A stretch of 64,000 nt of DNA, taken from Gautieria morchelliformis (Eukaryota > Basidiomycota > Agaricomycetes > Gomphales > Gomphaceae). Both the position numbers and the translations under genes were made by a program. How positions within the stretch are numbered: the stretch's first letter is position 1; every line of letters starts with the position of its first letter. Below, one piece after another: positions 28,795-40,088 of this stretch. The stretch covers positions 248,001 to 312,000 of the forward strand of contig WHVA01000065.1 of NCBI GenBank assembly GCA_015179125.1, read 5' to 3'. Under the pieces are notes generated by a model. It did no database searches, was not told the origin of the DNA, and was given only the letters and a program-made list of their open reading frames with translations.

Positions 28795-30705
28795 CCGGTG
28801 GAGCGCGTGACTCCTCCGGGGGCACCTCCGCGTCATCGGTGGTGATTGGGTGAGGCTGGTCGGCCTCACCACTAGTGGCAGTTTCCGCTTGGGTGCTGGG
28901 GCCCGTGTCCTCATGGAGCATGGCCTCAATGGCCAGGTCCTCAGTCTGAGGAGGGGGCCGGAAGCGCGCCAGCTCTCGGTCGAGCTGGGTGTGAGTGAGG
29001 GGTCGCGGCACCGCGGCCCTCACGTGGCTGGTCTCGATGACCTTTTGTTGGCCCTCGCGGGCGGCGGCACTGAATGCCGCGCCGGTGATGCGGCGTTGAA
29101 CATAATGTTCAATGCGCGCCACTCGCTCGCGAGTGACTCCCGCGTAGCGGGCCAACCATCTCGCGATCTCCGCGAGTGGGATGTTGGGGCCGGCTCGGCC
29201 CTCCACAGGGAATGGGCCCGTGATTGAGAGCCGCAGGGTGGTGCTCTGAGGCGTCAGCACTTCCCTGGCGTCGACGAGGCTCGACCATTGGTCTGTCGAG
29301 CCGAAGAGGTCGAGTAGCCTCTCCCTGAGAGGTGATGCGACCCCTTTGACCCAGGGCGCAAGGGCCTTCAACCACATCCAGACGTCCATATCATCTAGGT
29401 TGAAGGTGCCATCCGCATTGTCACGGATGGCGGATAGGATCCCTTCAGGGTTGTGTATCCAACCCTTCAGAATGGCCGCGATGTCGTGCGGGGTACCGCC
29501 CGCTATCACGAGACAATCCCTTTTGGGATTGCGAGCGCGTTGTTCACGCTCGATGCGTTTGAATATGCCGATCATCTCGCGCGTACGCGCGAGCTGCGGC
29601 GTTTCTTTTGCCCGCGCTATGAGTTTGATGAAGCGTGGGTCGTCGAGCGGGCAGACGTCGTACCATTGAGTACGACACTGTTGGGCCTTTCCTACCGGCC
29701 GTGGTAGGAGGCCCGTCTCAGAGATCAGTGGGTCTCCGAGTGGTATGATCACTCCCTCCCCCGGGTAGGGAGGGTGAACTGTCCCCACCGGCGGAGGCAG
29801 GGCCACGCCAGGCCCGATGTACTGGGCCTCGATCTGTGCTACCCACCGCTGAAGGGCGGGGTCGTTGATGGTGTGCGACGATGACGCCGCTAGGTAAGCG
29901 CTAATCGCGCTTTCCTTCGCAATGGCTAGCCCATTGACGGTGTGGGGGGAGCCGTGCAATTTCTTGCGCTTTTTCTTTGGCTTCTCTGCCAGCCTCTGTG
30001 CCCGTTCGGGGTCGTACATCTTCCAGACGGTGAGTCGGACTCCCATCCATCTGGGACGCCGTACGCAGAGTCGGAAGGCGCGCTCTGCCCCTCCGTCGTT
30101 GTTGTTGTCGGGGTCGGCACCGACAATTGGGACGCTAGCCCCGATGATGCGTGCACCGGCAACGGCGCAGTCGCGCGAGGCGATGATGGCCCAGCCACTG
30201 GGTCCGTTGCTGGGTCATGTCGTGGCCTTTTTGAGGCAGCGTGGACCAGGGTAACCTGGAGCTGGGCTGCGCTGAGCTGTTGCTCCAGTTCCTTGATCCT
30301 AGCGCGCTCGGTTGCGAGCGCGTCGTCGCAGTTCTCGACCGCGCGTTCCAGCTCCTTGACCTCTTTTTTAAGGTCGTGGATGTCCCGGAGGGGCTCTTCT
30401 CGCGCGTGATGCGCGATGCCCCTTGGGAGCCATCCCCAAGCTGCATCGACGGTGTCGCCGATGTCTTCATCCCGCAATTTGACCTTGCGGGTGCCGGTCG
30501 CGGCCCTAAGGTGCGCGGCGTAGTCCGCGCATGTTGCGCAATCGTCCAGGTGGACGATGGCGAGGGCGTCCTCCCATCCCACGATCATCCAGTGCTCCTG
30601 GTCTATTGGAGCATGGAGAATGTCTGCGGCCCCCTGTCTCGGGGCCGTTGTTCGCATTGTGGACATTGACGGGTCAACGTCCATCCCATCTTTGGGGGGC
30701 ATCAT
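28795..30705 (-). pseudogene. GyA ORF3, copy 2
   Basis: About 630 codons in two frames. From ATG 30,705 (MMPPKDGMDVDP) it has HWMIVGWEDALAIVHLDD, the CATC CxxC motif, a coiled coil (ERARIKELEQQLSAAQLQ), and a linker rich in Pro/Ser/Thr. A 1-nt shift near 30,040 leads to the second frame with VWKMYDPERAQRLAEKPKKK, then RNPKRDCLVIAGGTPHDIAA, LDDMDVWMWLKALAPWVKGV, LLDLFGSTDQWSSLVDARE and VARIEHYVQRRITGAAFSAA. It ends where R1 begins. No known domain recognised. Conservation between diverged copies suggests it was a real gene of the element. Confidence 0.75.
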
Positions 30706-30825
30706 CTTCGTGGGTAGATGATGGTGGTTGCTTCCAAGAAGCGATGCACCCTCGGAAAGATCCAAGGTCAAAATTTAACCGCGCCGTGGCCGGTGCGTCA
30801 CGTGGTCTGCACATGACAGACACAT

Positions 30826-31092
30826 CTAGCGGCGTCTGGGGAGGTCGCGTGGTTTGCCCACCCCCTGAAGCTCTAGATAGCTATCTAGGGCTTCAAGGTC
30901 CTTGCAGGACAACATGGGTTCCCATGTCATGTCGCCTAGGGTCCAACGGACCTGGAACTCCAGGTCCGTCGAGTTTATCCATCGATGTGCGATAATCTCG
31001 TCAACGAGCCACTCCTCGTCGTCAGTTGCTCCGAAGTCATAAAATGACTTGGCCTCACGACGAGGGAACAATTCGTCGTTGTTAGCCTCGTA
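30826..31092 (-). pseudogene. GyA chromodomain, copy 2
   Basis: The frame MFPRREAKSFYDFGATDDEE leads into a chromodomain: EEWLVDEIIAHRWINSTDLE, FQVRWTLGDMTWEPML, LEALDSYLELQG. The aromatic cage positions (Val/Trp/Trp-Glu-Pro) are as in chromovirus chromodomains. Separated from the integrase by a TGA at about 31,093, as in copy 1, so the stop may predate both copies or be a normal end of pol. Confidence 0.8.
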
Positions 31093-32510
31093 TCACCGTA
31101 CGAGGCTGGAATGGAAGACCGGTGAAATGCGACGGCTTTTCAGTTCGTCGGGAAGATCGAGGGTCACTGTCAAGGCATCGTTGTGAGCATCGACGACGCA
31201 GTACGGTCCGATGTACCGCGGGATTAGCTTTCTGGCTCTTCCTTTCGGGAGAGTTAGGTTTTGTGTCGAAAGGTAGACGCGGTCGTTGGCCATGTACCTG
31301 TCGCTCGCCATACGTTTCTTATTTGCGTGAAATGTTTGCGTCACTCGATGCTCTATGATTGCATCGTGTGCTGCCATCAGGTTCCATTTTGCCTGATGTG
31401 CGAACCGGGCCACCCCCTTGAATGGGGTGTCCACGGCTATGGGGAGGTCTATCCGTGGCATATAGCCGTGGTTCAGCTCTAAAGGTGCGAACCCTGTGGT
31501 CGCGCTGACGTTGCTGTTGAGGGCGACCTCAACCATTGGGCATTTCAATGCCCAATCCTTCTGATCGTCTCTGACGACCGCGCGCAATATCTGGCCGATC
31601 AAGCTGTTTGCCCGCTCGGTTGCTCCATACGTTTGGGGATGGAAGGCAGTTGACATGAGGAGCTTAGTCCCCATGAGTCGCTGTAGTTCACGCCAGAAGA
31701 TCGATGTGAACTTTGAGTCTCTGTCCAAGACGATGGAGTCGGGAACTCCGTGAAGTTGGATGACCTCCTTCAGAAACAGCCAGGCTACTCCCTTGGCTGA
31801 CACGCTCGTCGTGGTTGGTACGAGGTGTATGAGCAACGTTAGTCGGTCGATGACTACCATCAGGTAGTCACAGTCGTTGGATCTGGGCAGGGGCCCCATG
31901 AAGTCGATGCCAATCGACTGCCACGGCCTATCTGGAATGGGTAGGCTGTGTAGTAGGCCTTTGGGCCGTTGTGGTCCGGTTTTCATCATCTGACACCTCG
32001 CGCACGATGTGCAGAACGCTTCTATGTCTGGGCTCATGCCCGGCCACCAATATGCTCTTCGAACATAGTTCGAAGTCTTCAGATGGCCGTAGTGGCCAAC
32101 TATCTGATGTGCACGATCGATGATAATTTCGATCAGCTTCCTTCCCCCTGAAGAACAGAGCGGGGGACGGCAATGACGTCTCTTTTGAGCTGATTCTTAG
32201 TCCAGATCAGCCCATCCCGGATCCCGAATCTCGGGTGCGCATCCGGGTGCACCATGATCTTTGTGAACATGGTGTCCCTGTGGTACGCGTCTCGTAGGAC
32301 CTTAGACAGGTCTACGCCTTGTTCGACGATCCAGCGCAGGGGCGCGCCGTCATTTCCTGCGGCGATGGCTCTGACGTCATCATCGTTGTCGCGGGGCGCG
32401 GCGACATTCGCGGGCTCTGGTGAGCCCTCGTTTAATGCGGCGGCTTCCGTTACTCTCGCCTCTGTCTTCTCAGCGAGGCATTTAGAGCGTCTTGTCGCCG
32501 CTGTTCGCAA
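31093..32510 (-). pseudogene. GyA integrase, copy 2
   Basis: Open over 31,093-32,037 with upstream zinc region in other frames (CTSCARCQMMK ends the HHCC module). Core: SIGIDFMGPLPRSNDCDYLM (first Asp), VPDSIVLDRDSKFTSIFWRE (second Asp) and FHPQTYGATERANSLIGQIL (Glu). C-terminal GPY/F-like module: LPKGRARKLIPRYIGPYCVV. The catalytic triad is complete. This core is deleted in copy 1. Confidence 0.88.
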
Positions 32511-34177
32511 CTCGACTACCGGTCAGTGGGCAATAACTCACCGTCCGGGTCCAAACGCGCATCCGCGTTCACGAAGACATGGTCCGGGTGATTGTCATCA
32601 CTCGTGTCGCTCTCGTAGTAGCGCGACAGGCAGTCCGCTACCTTGTTCTCTATACCGTCAACATGAACGGTGTTGAAATTAACCGGGAGAGAAACTCCCA
32701 CCATCTGACCTGTCGGTCAGATAGGCTCTTCTGGGTCTCGAAGTACTGAGCCCTTTGTGGTCTGTGACGAGGGTGAACCTTCGCCCCAGCAGTTTGTCCT
32801 CCCATTCATGAGAGCCTCGAGCACCGCGATCATCTCGTGCTCGTGAGTCCGGTAGTGTTGCTGAGCAACGCTGAACTTCTTTGACAAGAAGCCGGCTGGT
32901 CGACAAGTTTTCCAGTCAGGACCTTGGCTGTAGACCGCACCGACGCCGGCTTTTGATCCGTCGGTGATCACCCAGATCGGCTCTGGGCACCTTGCGTCTA
33001 CTGGACGCAGGATCGGGGCCTTACAGGCCAACGCCTTAATGCTTTGCCAGCATTTGTCGAGTAGTGGTGTCCATTCGAATGGACGGTTATTACGCGCACA
33101 GCCCGATAGCGGGGTGGTATATGTGCTAACATCCGGCATGTAGTGTGCCAGATACTGTACCAGCCCGAGGAAACGCTGGACGTCGTTGAACGTCCGTGGC
33201 CTGTGCCACTCGCAGATGCGTAGCATCTTGTCCTCGTCGGCATGTACCCCTCGGCCATCGATCATATGGCCGAGACACTCCATTCGGATGGAGTAGAGGT
33301 CCACCTTTTTCTTGCTCAGAAAGAGGTGATTCTTCCTCAGTCTGTCAAAGACATGTAGAGGTGCTCTTCATGCTCTTGTATTGAGAGCGAGAATATGAAG
33401 ATGTCGTCCATGTATACATGGACGAAGCGACCTATGCGTCGGGAAAATGGCTGTCATCAGCCGTTGGAATGTTGATGGGGCGTTACAGTCCCCCATCTGT
33501 ATCACCTGGCTCCTGAAGGTGCCGAGGATCGTGGCAAAGGCTGTCTTTGCTAAGTGATCCGGATGGATCCGGATCTGCTCGTATGCTTCTGACATATCGA
33601 GTTTTGTTCGATATCGGCAGCGAGCCATGTCGCTGCGTATGATATCTTGATCCGGGAAGGGCTGACGTCCTTCACCTGTTCTCGTTCTGCTGGCGCAGAT
33701 CGAAGACGGTTCTCAACGTACCATTCTTCTTCGGCACACACAGCATGGGCACTGCCTGCTGCGCTACTGCCGGAATCCACCACTTTGCAGTGGTGTATCA
33801 TTCTATCTTAGCCGACAGTTCCTCTCGGAAGTTTCGGGGCATTTCGGTAGTCGATACCGCATGTGCTTGTTGGGATCGATGAGGTTGATCTCATGGTTGA
33901 TCTCCCATAGTGGCGGGAGTTCTAATGGAATTCCACTGACTAGGTCAGTGATTCTTTCCATCCATTCCTCGCGGAGGCGAGGAAGGTCATCATCCGTGAG
34001 GATGATGGTAGTGGTTGGCTTAGATGCTATTAGGCGCTGTTGGCGTCTATTAGGTCCCGCGGTGCACGGGCCCGCTTTCCTCTTTCCCATCGCTTTCACC
34101 GTTAGGTGAGAGTGTCTCTCCCTACGGCTGTAGGGTGAGTTCGAGGACGAGTTGTCCCGCGACTCGTCCTCCTGGCT
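32511..34177 (-). pseudogene. GyA RT and RNase H, copy 2
   Basis: Pieces: RT entry SKPTTTIILTDDDLPRLREE (33,803-34,099), palm RYRTKLDMSEAYEQIRIHPD (33,368-33,628), YMDD codons at 33,403-33,414 but in a shifted frame, thumb and RNase H in 32,717-33,304 (RTFNDVQRFLGLVQYLAHYM, then WVITDGSKAGVGAVYSQG and THEHEMIAVLEALM). RNase H is interrupted by frameshifts near 32,800 and ends by 32,516. No in-frame chain joins the parts. Confidence 0.85.
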
Positions 34178-34719
34178 TCAATGAGCCACGTTCGGCTTCG
34201 GCGCCTGGGTGATCATGCTCACCCGTGGCCCTTTGTCTTTGTTCTTTGATTCGTCATCATCGAATGAGACCTTGCCCGTGGGGATCACTTCGTTTCCCTT
34301 GCGAATCGTCCCTGGGCTCGAGAAGTCCAGGGTTATGCCGAATCTCCTTAGGAACGGTGTCCCTAAGATCACGTCGTAATATTCGACGTTTCCTGTGTTT
34401 GCTTCGGTGGTGATACACCGGCTCGGCCTCCTTGTCTGGTGTGACCGATGTGCGTGCCGCCATAACCTTCGTGGCGGTTTCGTCTTCCAGTGCGAATCTG
34501 ATTGTGCTGGACCTGTAGGTGGTGTCTTCCACCTCCTCGTCCCATTCATAGTATTGGGACGGCTCTGGGTCCCATTCTTCAGTGGGCGCATCTCCGTTGT
34601 CCGGAGTGTCGTTGGGTTGGGGATCACCCTCCCCTCTTCGTCAATTTGTTGAAGAGAATTTTGACCGAGATCCGTTTCCGGATCCCCAGCTTCATCGTCG
34701 TGCCTCACAGCCGCTGTCC
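34178..34719 (-). pseudogene. GyA protease, copy 2 (active site deleted)
   Basis: The frame runs from the acidic linker (DPETDLGQNSLQQIDEEG) straight to VEYYDVILGTPFLRRFGITL. About 230 bp carrying the DSG catalytic box, present in copy 1 at 13,850-14,090, are missing near 34,390. The second protease block and the following TGKVSFDDDESKNKDKGP remain. Confidence 0.8.
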
Positions 34720-35975
34720 TTATACCGGACCTAAGCCGGGGGCACTCTGCCTTCTTGTGGCCAGGTTGGCCACATTCAAAGCATGTGGTGTTGCTTTGGC
34801 TGCCGCTGGGCCTATCGTTAGGCCGGCCCGATGTTTTTGTCGGTGGGGCAGGTCGTGGGACGACCCTGACGCTTGAGGCTGTTTAGCTTCAGGCGGGCGT
34901 CCAGCTTGTGCTGGGAGTGAGGGTGGTAGCCGTTGTCCTGTTCCGCTTCTTGCGAACAGGCTGGGCCTGGTCAGGCCCGTTTGTGTCAACGGCTTGCTCC
35001 CTGTGAGCTGGGCAGCGCTTGCCGTTGCTGCTGTGCTTTCTGCACGGCGCATCCCCATGTTGTATCGGGATGCCTCCTCAATCATCCGGGCCGTCTCAAA
35101 GAGTTGCTCTATTGGGCTGCTCTCGGCATTATAGCCCTTTTTGAGGACCTCGTTGCGCAGCGTTTCACGCAGCGCCGATATGAACCGTCTCCGGAATGTG
35201 TACTCGTCTGGCGGCTGTATCATACGTGCCGCGTATTTCGTGAGCTCGTTCAGCATCTCCTGAACGGTTTTCATGCCTTGCATGACCACGTCGAATTTAT
35301 TCGATGCGTGATGGTACGTCAGTGTGTGCAGGAACCTTTTTCGAAGGCCTTGCATCACGGTTTCCAGCGTCCAGCTGCGGACCTGGCGATCGAAGCGTTC
35401 AACGTTTCGAAGGAACCACTCCTGGGCTTCGCCAGTGAGGCGAGTGCCCACATAGCCGACCTGCATGTCAATGCTGGTTGGCCCTAGGAGGCAATTCATT
35501 TTTAGCCATTGTAGGATGGCTGCCACGAAGATTTCAAACTCTTCGAGGTCAGATCCCCCGGCATATGGCTCGGGGTGGGCCAATTTTACGCCGGCTTTCG
35601 CTAGCACAGACTTCTCCGGGTCTGTGTCCGTGGCGTCTGCTAATGCCACGCGGATCATCCTTGTGATCCCGGCGTACGGCTCCATTGGTACGACATCGGC
35701 CTGGGCAGGGATTCCCTGGCCTTCCGTTGGGGCCATGGATCGCTCGTGTGGTTGTGATGCCGCGTGGGGCAGGCTGTTATATGCCCTGACGGGCCCTGGG
35801 CCCGGATCGGGCTCGGGATCGGGAGCATTCTGTGCTCTCGGTTCCGGGGGCGTTTTGTGCCTGGTGTCCCCGGTCAGTCCCGCGTTGCGGATCCGTAGCC
35901 TGCTGTTGTAGGCTGCGCGCGCCTGCCGTGCGCCTTGTATGGCTGGCGCACGGCCAGCACCACTTTCTCGCAAGA
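34720..35975 (-). pseudogene. GyA gag, copy 2
   Basis: 417-codon frame with the best-preserved capsid: HPEPYAGGSDLEEFEIFVAA, WLKMNCLLGPTSIDMQVGYV, GEAQEWFLRNVERFDRQVRS, VMQGLRKRFLHTLTYHHASN. This is a Retrotrans_gag-type capsid. The CCHC knuckle (CFECGQPGHKKAEC, about 34,735-34,790) is in another frame after a 1-nt deletion near 34,865. The N-terminal coiled-coil part present in copy 1 is absent: copy 2 starts at about 35,975. Confidence 0.85.
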
Positions 35976-36357
35976 AAATTTGGTCTCATTGGTAGTTCAA
36001 GTACGGGGGAGTGTTGTGAAACTGGTGATACTTGACCGATGCCCAATCCCCTTGCTGTTGTCTTGTTTCCATGTGTCAACCATCATATGCTACTTGCTCC
36101 CTCCATGTCTCTCATCCCTTCATTCCGTTTCCTATCGTCATAACACAATGGGCTCTGTAGTATAAGTAGCCTACGCTTGTATGACGACCTCTCAGCTCCT
36201 GCCGAAGTCGTCTAGGTATTTGTTCCTTTCTCACTAATACTATCAGCTCCTGCTGAAGTCGTCTAGCCAGGGTTCTCGTACTAGACCTCTGCGACAATAC
36301 CGTACACCCTTTGAGAGTTGAGAAGGTATATCAATTCTCTGGTTTCGAGCCACTACA
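35976..36357 (+). mobile_element. CoD: copia 3' end with LTR
   Basis: A few codons of internal sequence, then the polypurine tract CAAGTACGGGGGAG and an LTR starting TGTTGTGAAACTGG at 36,012. The likely end is CACTACA at 36,357 (346 bp, TG/CA). An inner repeat CAGCTCCTGC[C/T]GAAGTCGTCTAG occurs twice (about 36,195 and 36,245). The rest of the element is absent, being replaced by GyA copy 2. Confidence 0.65.
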
Positions 36358-36403
36358 CATTTAAAAATTCAGTAACACAGAGGAAGAGGGATGTTGGTCA
36401 CAC

Positions 36404-36543
36404 AAGGAGGATATTCATAATGGTTATGTAATACAGCATATATGAGTATATAATATATACTATAAGAGTATTAATAACAACATATAGGAATATATAGTAG
36501 TATTTATAAGGAGAATAATAGATGTTATTAGATGATTCTGTAT
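36404..36543. repeat. AT-rich repeat R2, copy 1
   Basis: Begins GGAGGATATTCATAATGG and matches 46,235 onward and 60,639 onward at over 90 percent for about 140 bp, then stops at GATTCTGTATTCAG. The repeat is about 80 percent A+T, with many TATATA steps and no coding potential. Confidence 0.75.
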
Positions 36544-38080
36544 TCAGAAAACTGTACTTACCGTCTTACATAGGGCACGGCCCCAAAAAACGTAAAGCTT
36601 GGATATAGAAAAAAGAGAAAGAAAAAAAAGAAAAAAGCCATTGCTTGACACTCAAGGAACAGGTCACAAATGATTTTTGTTGGATTGAGAATGTAATCCT
36701 TGGTGTTAAGGGCAGGGAGACATTGGATCCTACGACGAGTCAGCTGGTGATGATGTCTTGGTCGAAGGATTAGGTTGAAGTACTAGATGTATAGATTTGT
36801 TCAGTCAATATTATAACGAGGTTTTTCTCTCCGTTTTTGAATCATCTGGATGGATAATAATATGGTCTTCGTTGATTTTCACCTTCAACTCTAGCTACTT
36901 AGATTGACCTCAGGTGTGGTGTGGCTACTAGGGAAGGGGATTCAAACCCCTGGAACTTTCGAACTCCTGGTATACGATAGTATATATGAAAACACCCCTA
37001 TCCATCAGAGAGAATCAGGCATGGGCATCTCTGGGTTGACACATTGCTACAGTGGTGGTAGTGAGGATAGGTAAATGGGCTGCGGAGGAGGTTTAAGTGA
37101 TTTTATCTCAGTGTGATCTTCTAGTCTCCCTCGACAGAGCGTGCCATATGATAAGGCATGCTCACCTTAGAGAGCCAGCAAGCGGGTCTCACCAAAGCAG
37201 GGAAAGGAGCTCGAGGCGCAGTCTCAATACAAGATGAGGGACGTGGATATAATTGAAAAGACCACCGGTCATGATCAGTAGCAGATGTGAATCAAATATA
37301 GGACTGGTTATCTCAAGATCCAGAGAGTAGAATCAAGGACAACTCACATGTATTGAGATCTTCCTATACAATTGACTGAGGTGACCCGAGAATTTGGACA
37401 TTCATGCCCAGGGTAGGGTAGACATCCCGGCACATGTGTGGTCTAATGAGTAAGTGTCTCTTTCGGCATGTCAAAGGACCAGGCAAGAGTACGTGGAGGA
37501 TGTTTGGGAATAAGTTGGCATGAGGTACTAGCAGATAATACGAGCAAGTGGCAGGGACGGCTGTCATAGCAGGGAGATCGGGATCTTGGCTAGGAGAGTC
37601 GAATGGGATGGCACTCAAATAGATACCACGTTGAGATTGAATCGCGGTGAATGCATCGGGAAATGAGCACAATAGCAACAGGGCTCGCTAGAGAACTTCA
37701 ACAACAGAGCGGCCTGAGGTAGGATCTTCAGTTTTCTTCCTGATGACAGCCAGACCTTGGAGAACCAGGGTCAGATAATAGATAGATAGGTGCACAGTGG
37801 TACTGAGTACCTGCAATACTGGGCCTGGGAGACAACGTGCACGAGGGCCAGAAACCAAGCGTAAGCAACTGTTTGATCTCCGCTGCTGCCAGCATGGGTG
37901 CCAGTCAAGGCAATGGCCTCGTGGGGACAAGGGTAGAACCGATATGGGCGTTGATGGCTACTATATATAAGGCTTTAGCTCTCCAGACAAGTTGCGGTCA
38001 CCATACTTTGTGCAGGACCTTAAAAGCAATGTCCACAGCACTGCGTGAAACACAAAAGGGGGGACAAGAAGGTGCCATAA
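36544..38080. other. Unassigned stretch with a decayed minus-strand frame
   Basis: 36,544-37,360 holds nothing I can name. On the minus strand, 37,364-37,930 is one reading frame interrupted by a single TAG near 37,688, with residues such as LLLCSFPDAFTAIQSQRGIY and RPHMCRDVYPTLGMNVQI. It looks like real but dead coding sequence, and I do not recognise the family. A plus-strand reading over 37,837-38,133 is probably its shadow. Confidence 0.35.
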
Positions 38081-38542
38081 ATGTGGATCATCACTGGATC
38101 TCAGACACTACACTTATCAGGATGCATTATTAGCATCCAGCTTTTCCACCGCCTCATCCATCCATTGTCTCCCTCAGTTGAGCACTCACCTTGCCATTGT
38201 TGCACCTCCAGGCATCTCACCCTTTCCACAGCATCCACAGCAACAAAGTGTAGTCGACGGCCATTGCTTATAACTTGCCTTGTTCAGTCCCTGCCGCCTC
38301 GCTTAGGATCCGCGCTGATCTCATTTTACGGGGGCCAACTGAAAAATATGGACCTACACAGTCAATGTTCTCAAACTATGACGGCTATTATTGTTGAACC
38401 TTATTGGTGCAAAGCATTGTCTCCTTCTTTCTACCACTACCATGACGCCCCATCCTCATCCGCTTTCTCCCACACTACACTGCCCTCCATGACTCCAGCA
38501 TGCAGAGCCACCTCTAGCCATCATGCCTCTCCTACTGGCTCT

Positions 38543-39309
38543 CACTGGAGGCATATAAAAAGTTTCTGGTCTGAAAAACTGTTCAAAAAACTGTAAAGAT
38601 ATTCCAAATTTTTTTGGTGTTTTTAATGTAAAAAACTTTAACAAAATTTTGTGTTTTGGTTAGAATTTGTTGAGCAAGAAAATTGTAAAAAAATTTAAAG
38701 TTTTTTGCAGGGTTTTTTTATGTCTTTTTATAAGTTTCTTTGTGAAAACACAAAGACACACATAAAAAAACCCTGAAAAAAACTTGAATTTTTTTACAAT
38801 TTTCTTGCTCAACAAATTCTAATAAAAACACAGTAAAAATATTTGGAAAATCTTTACAGTTTTTTCAACACTTTTTCAGACAAGAAAACTTTTATACACT
38901 GCAGGCATAAAAAAGTTTTCTTGTCTGAAAAACTGTTGAAAAAACTGTAAAGATTTTCCAAATATTTTTAGTGTTTTTTATGTAAAAAAAACTATAATAA
39001 AATTTTGCGTTTTTATTAGAATTTGTTGAGCAAGAAAACTGTAAAAAAATTCAAAGTTTTTTTCAGGGTTTTTTATGGGTTTCTTTGTGGTTTCACAAAG
39101 AAACTTATAAAAAGACATAAAAAACCCTGCAAAAAACTTTAAAATTTTTTCCAATTTTCTTGCTCAACATATTCTAACAAAAACACAAAATTTTGTCAAA
39201 GTTTTTTTACATTAAAAACACTAAAAAAATTTGGAATATCTTCACAGTTTTTTGAACAGTTTTTCAGACCAGAAAATGTTTATATGCCTCCAGTGATATG
39301 CCTGCAGTG
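38543..39309. mobile_element. Palindromic CACTG foldback element, TSD TCT
   Basis: 767 bp, ends CACTGGAGGCATATAAA... and ...ATATGCCTGCAGTG, with TCT at 38,540-38,542 and 39,310-39,312. It consists of two adjacent long inverted repeats, each about 350 bp with arms of about 150-170 bp (turns near 38,745 and 39,090), separated by CACTGCAGGCATA at about 38,897. It can fold into large hairpins. CACTG termini and a 3-bp TSD fit a non-autonomous CACTA (CMC)-type element. There is no coding region. Its right end supplies an ATG (39,298) in frame with the HMG box. Confidence 0.85.
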
Positions 39310-40032
39310 TCTAGGGCCAACCCACCCCATCCTTGTAATGCGTGGATCATTTACCAGTGTGCCAAGATCGAGGAGTTGACCCAGCTCCGTGGGATGCATC
39401 AGTCCAAAATCTCACAGATTGTCGGTAAAGTGTGGAGAGAGGAAACAGCAGAAGTTCGCACTGAGTTTGAACGACTGAGTGACATCGAGAAGGCCGAGCA
39501 CCAGATGGCCTATCCCGACTACTGTTTCCGTCCCATGAAGAAGGCCGACAAAGATCATCTGCGTGTCGAGAAGCAGGCTGAGAAGGAGTGAGAGCGCACT
39601 GTGCATAAACCAAAGGCTCGAACGTGTGCCAGGGCCAGTGCCACCAGGACCCCCTGCCGCTGTACACCACTGAAGCGTGTTTTGGACCCGCCGGACCATC
39701 TCCTCCTCTTACGTCTGAGGCGTCTACACCTCCAGTTGACCAGTCCCTCGCACAGCAGCTTCCTGCCATTGTGCCATGGTCGACCCCACCCATGGACTAC
39801 CCCACCCCACCCGGCGATCACCCTTCCCCCCTACCCTCTGCCAGCCCCTTCCCATACCCACCTTTCCCTGCCACTGCTACAATCCCCTTGCTGTTAGTTC
39901 CTCTGGACAGTGAGCTATTATTGCCACACTCGGCGTCCGACTGGCCCTATCTGAACAACCACGAGGTCAACGCTATTTGGCATGGGCTTCCTGACATGCC
40001 AGACTTTGCCGGTCAAGAGGTTGGTTTATTTT

Positions 40033-40088
40033 GTATGTTTGCACCTCAAAATCATTTTATTAACGACGTTCATAGCAATACTTGCCAG
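40033..40088 (+). other. 56-nt intron in HMG gene
   Basis: Donor GTATGT at 40,033, acceptor CCAG ending 40,088, with an ATTAAC branch-like motif upstream of the acceptor. Phase 1 on both sides: the T left of the donor and TC right of the acceptor form a Phe codon, and both flanking frames are open. Length and signals are typical for basidiomycetes. Confidence 0.75.

Larger units (their letters stand above)
28795..35975 (-). mobile_element. GyA copy 2, truncated at both ends
   Basis: Minus-strand chromovirus of about 7.2 kb with gag, knuckle, partial protease, RT, RNase H, integrase, chromodomain and ORF3 in the same order as copy 1 but with no nested insertions. It lacks LTRs. The 3' end is lost within the last 35 codons of ORF3, and the 5' end is lost at the start of the gag coding region. 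It serves as the uninterrupted reference for the insertions in copy 1. No TSD is seen. Confidence 0.9.

Noticed and set aside
37364..37930. Functional gene on the minus strand
   Set aside because: One in-frame stop, no start, no splice-supported extension and no recognised domain; listed only as decayed coding sequence.
39572..39640. Intron to bypass the TGA after the HMG box
   Set aside because: A GTGAGA donor exists but the available AG acceptors (near 39,631 and 39,637) give the wrong phase, so the stop and frame change stand.
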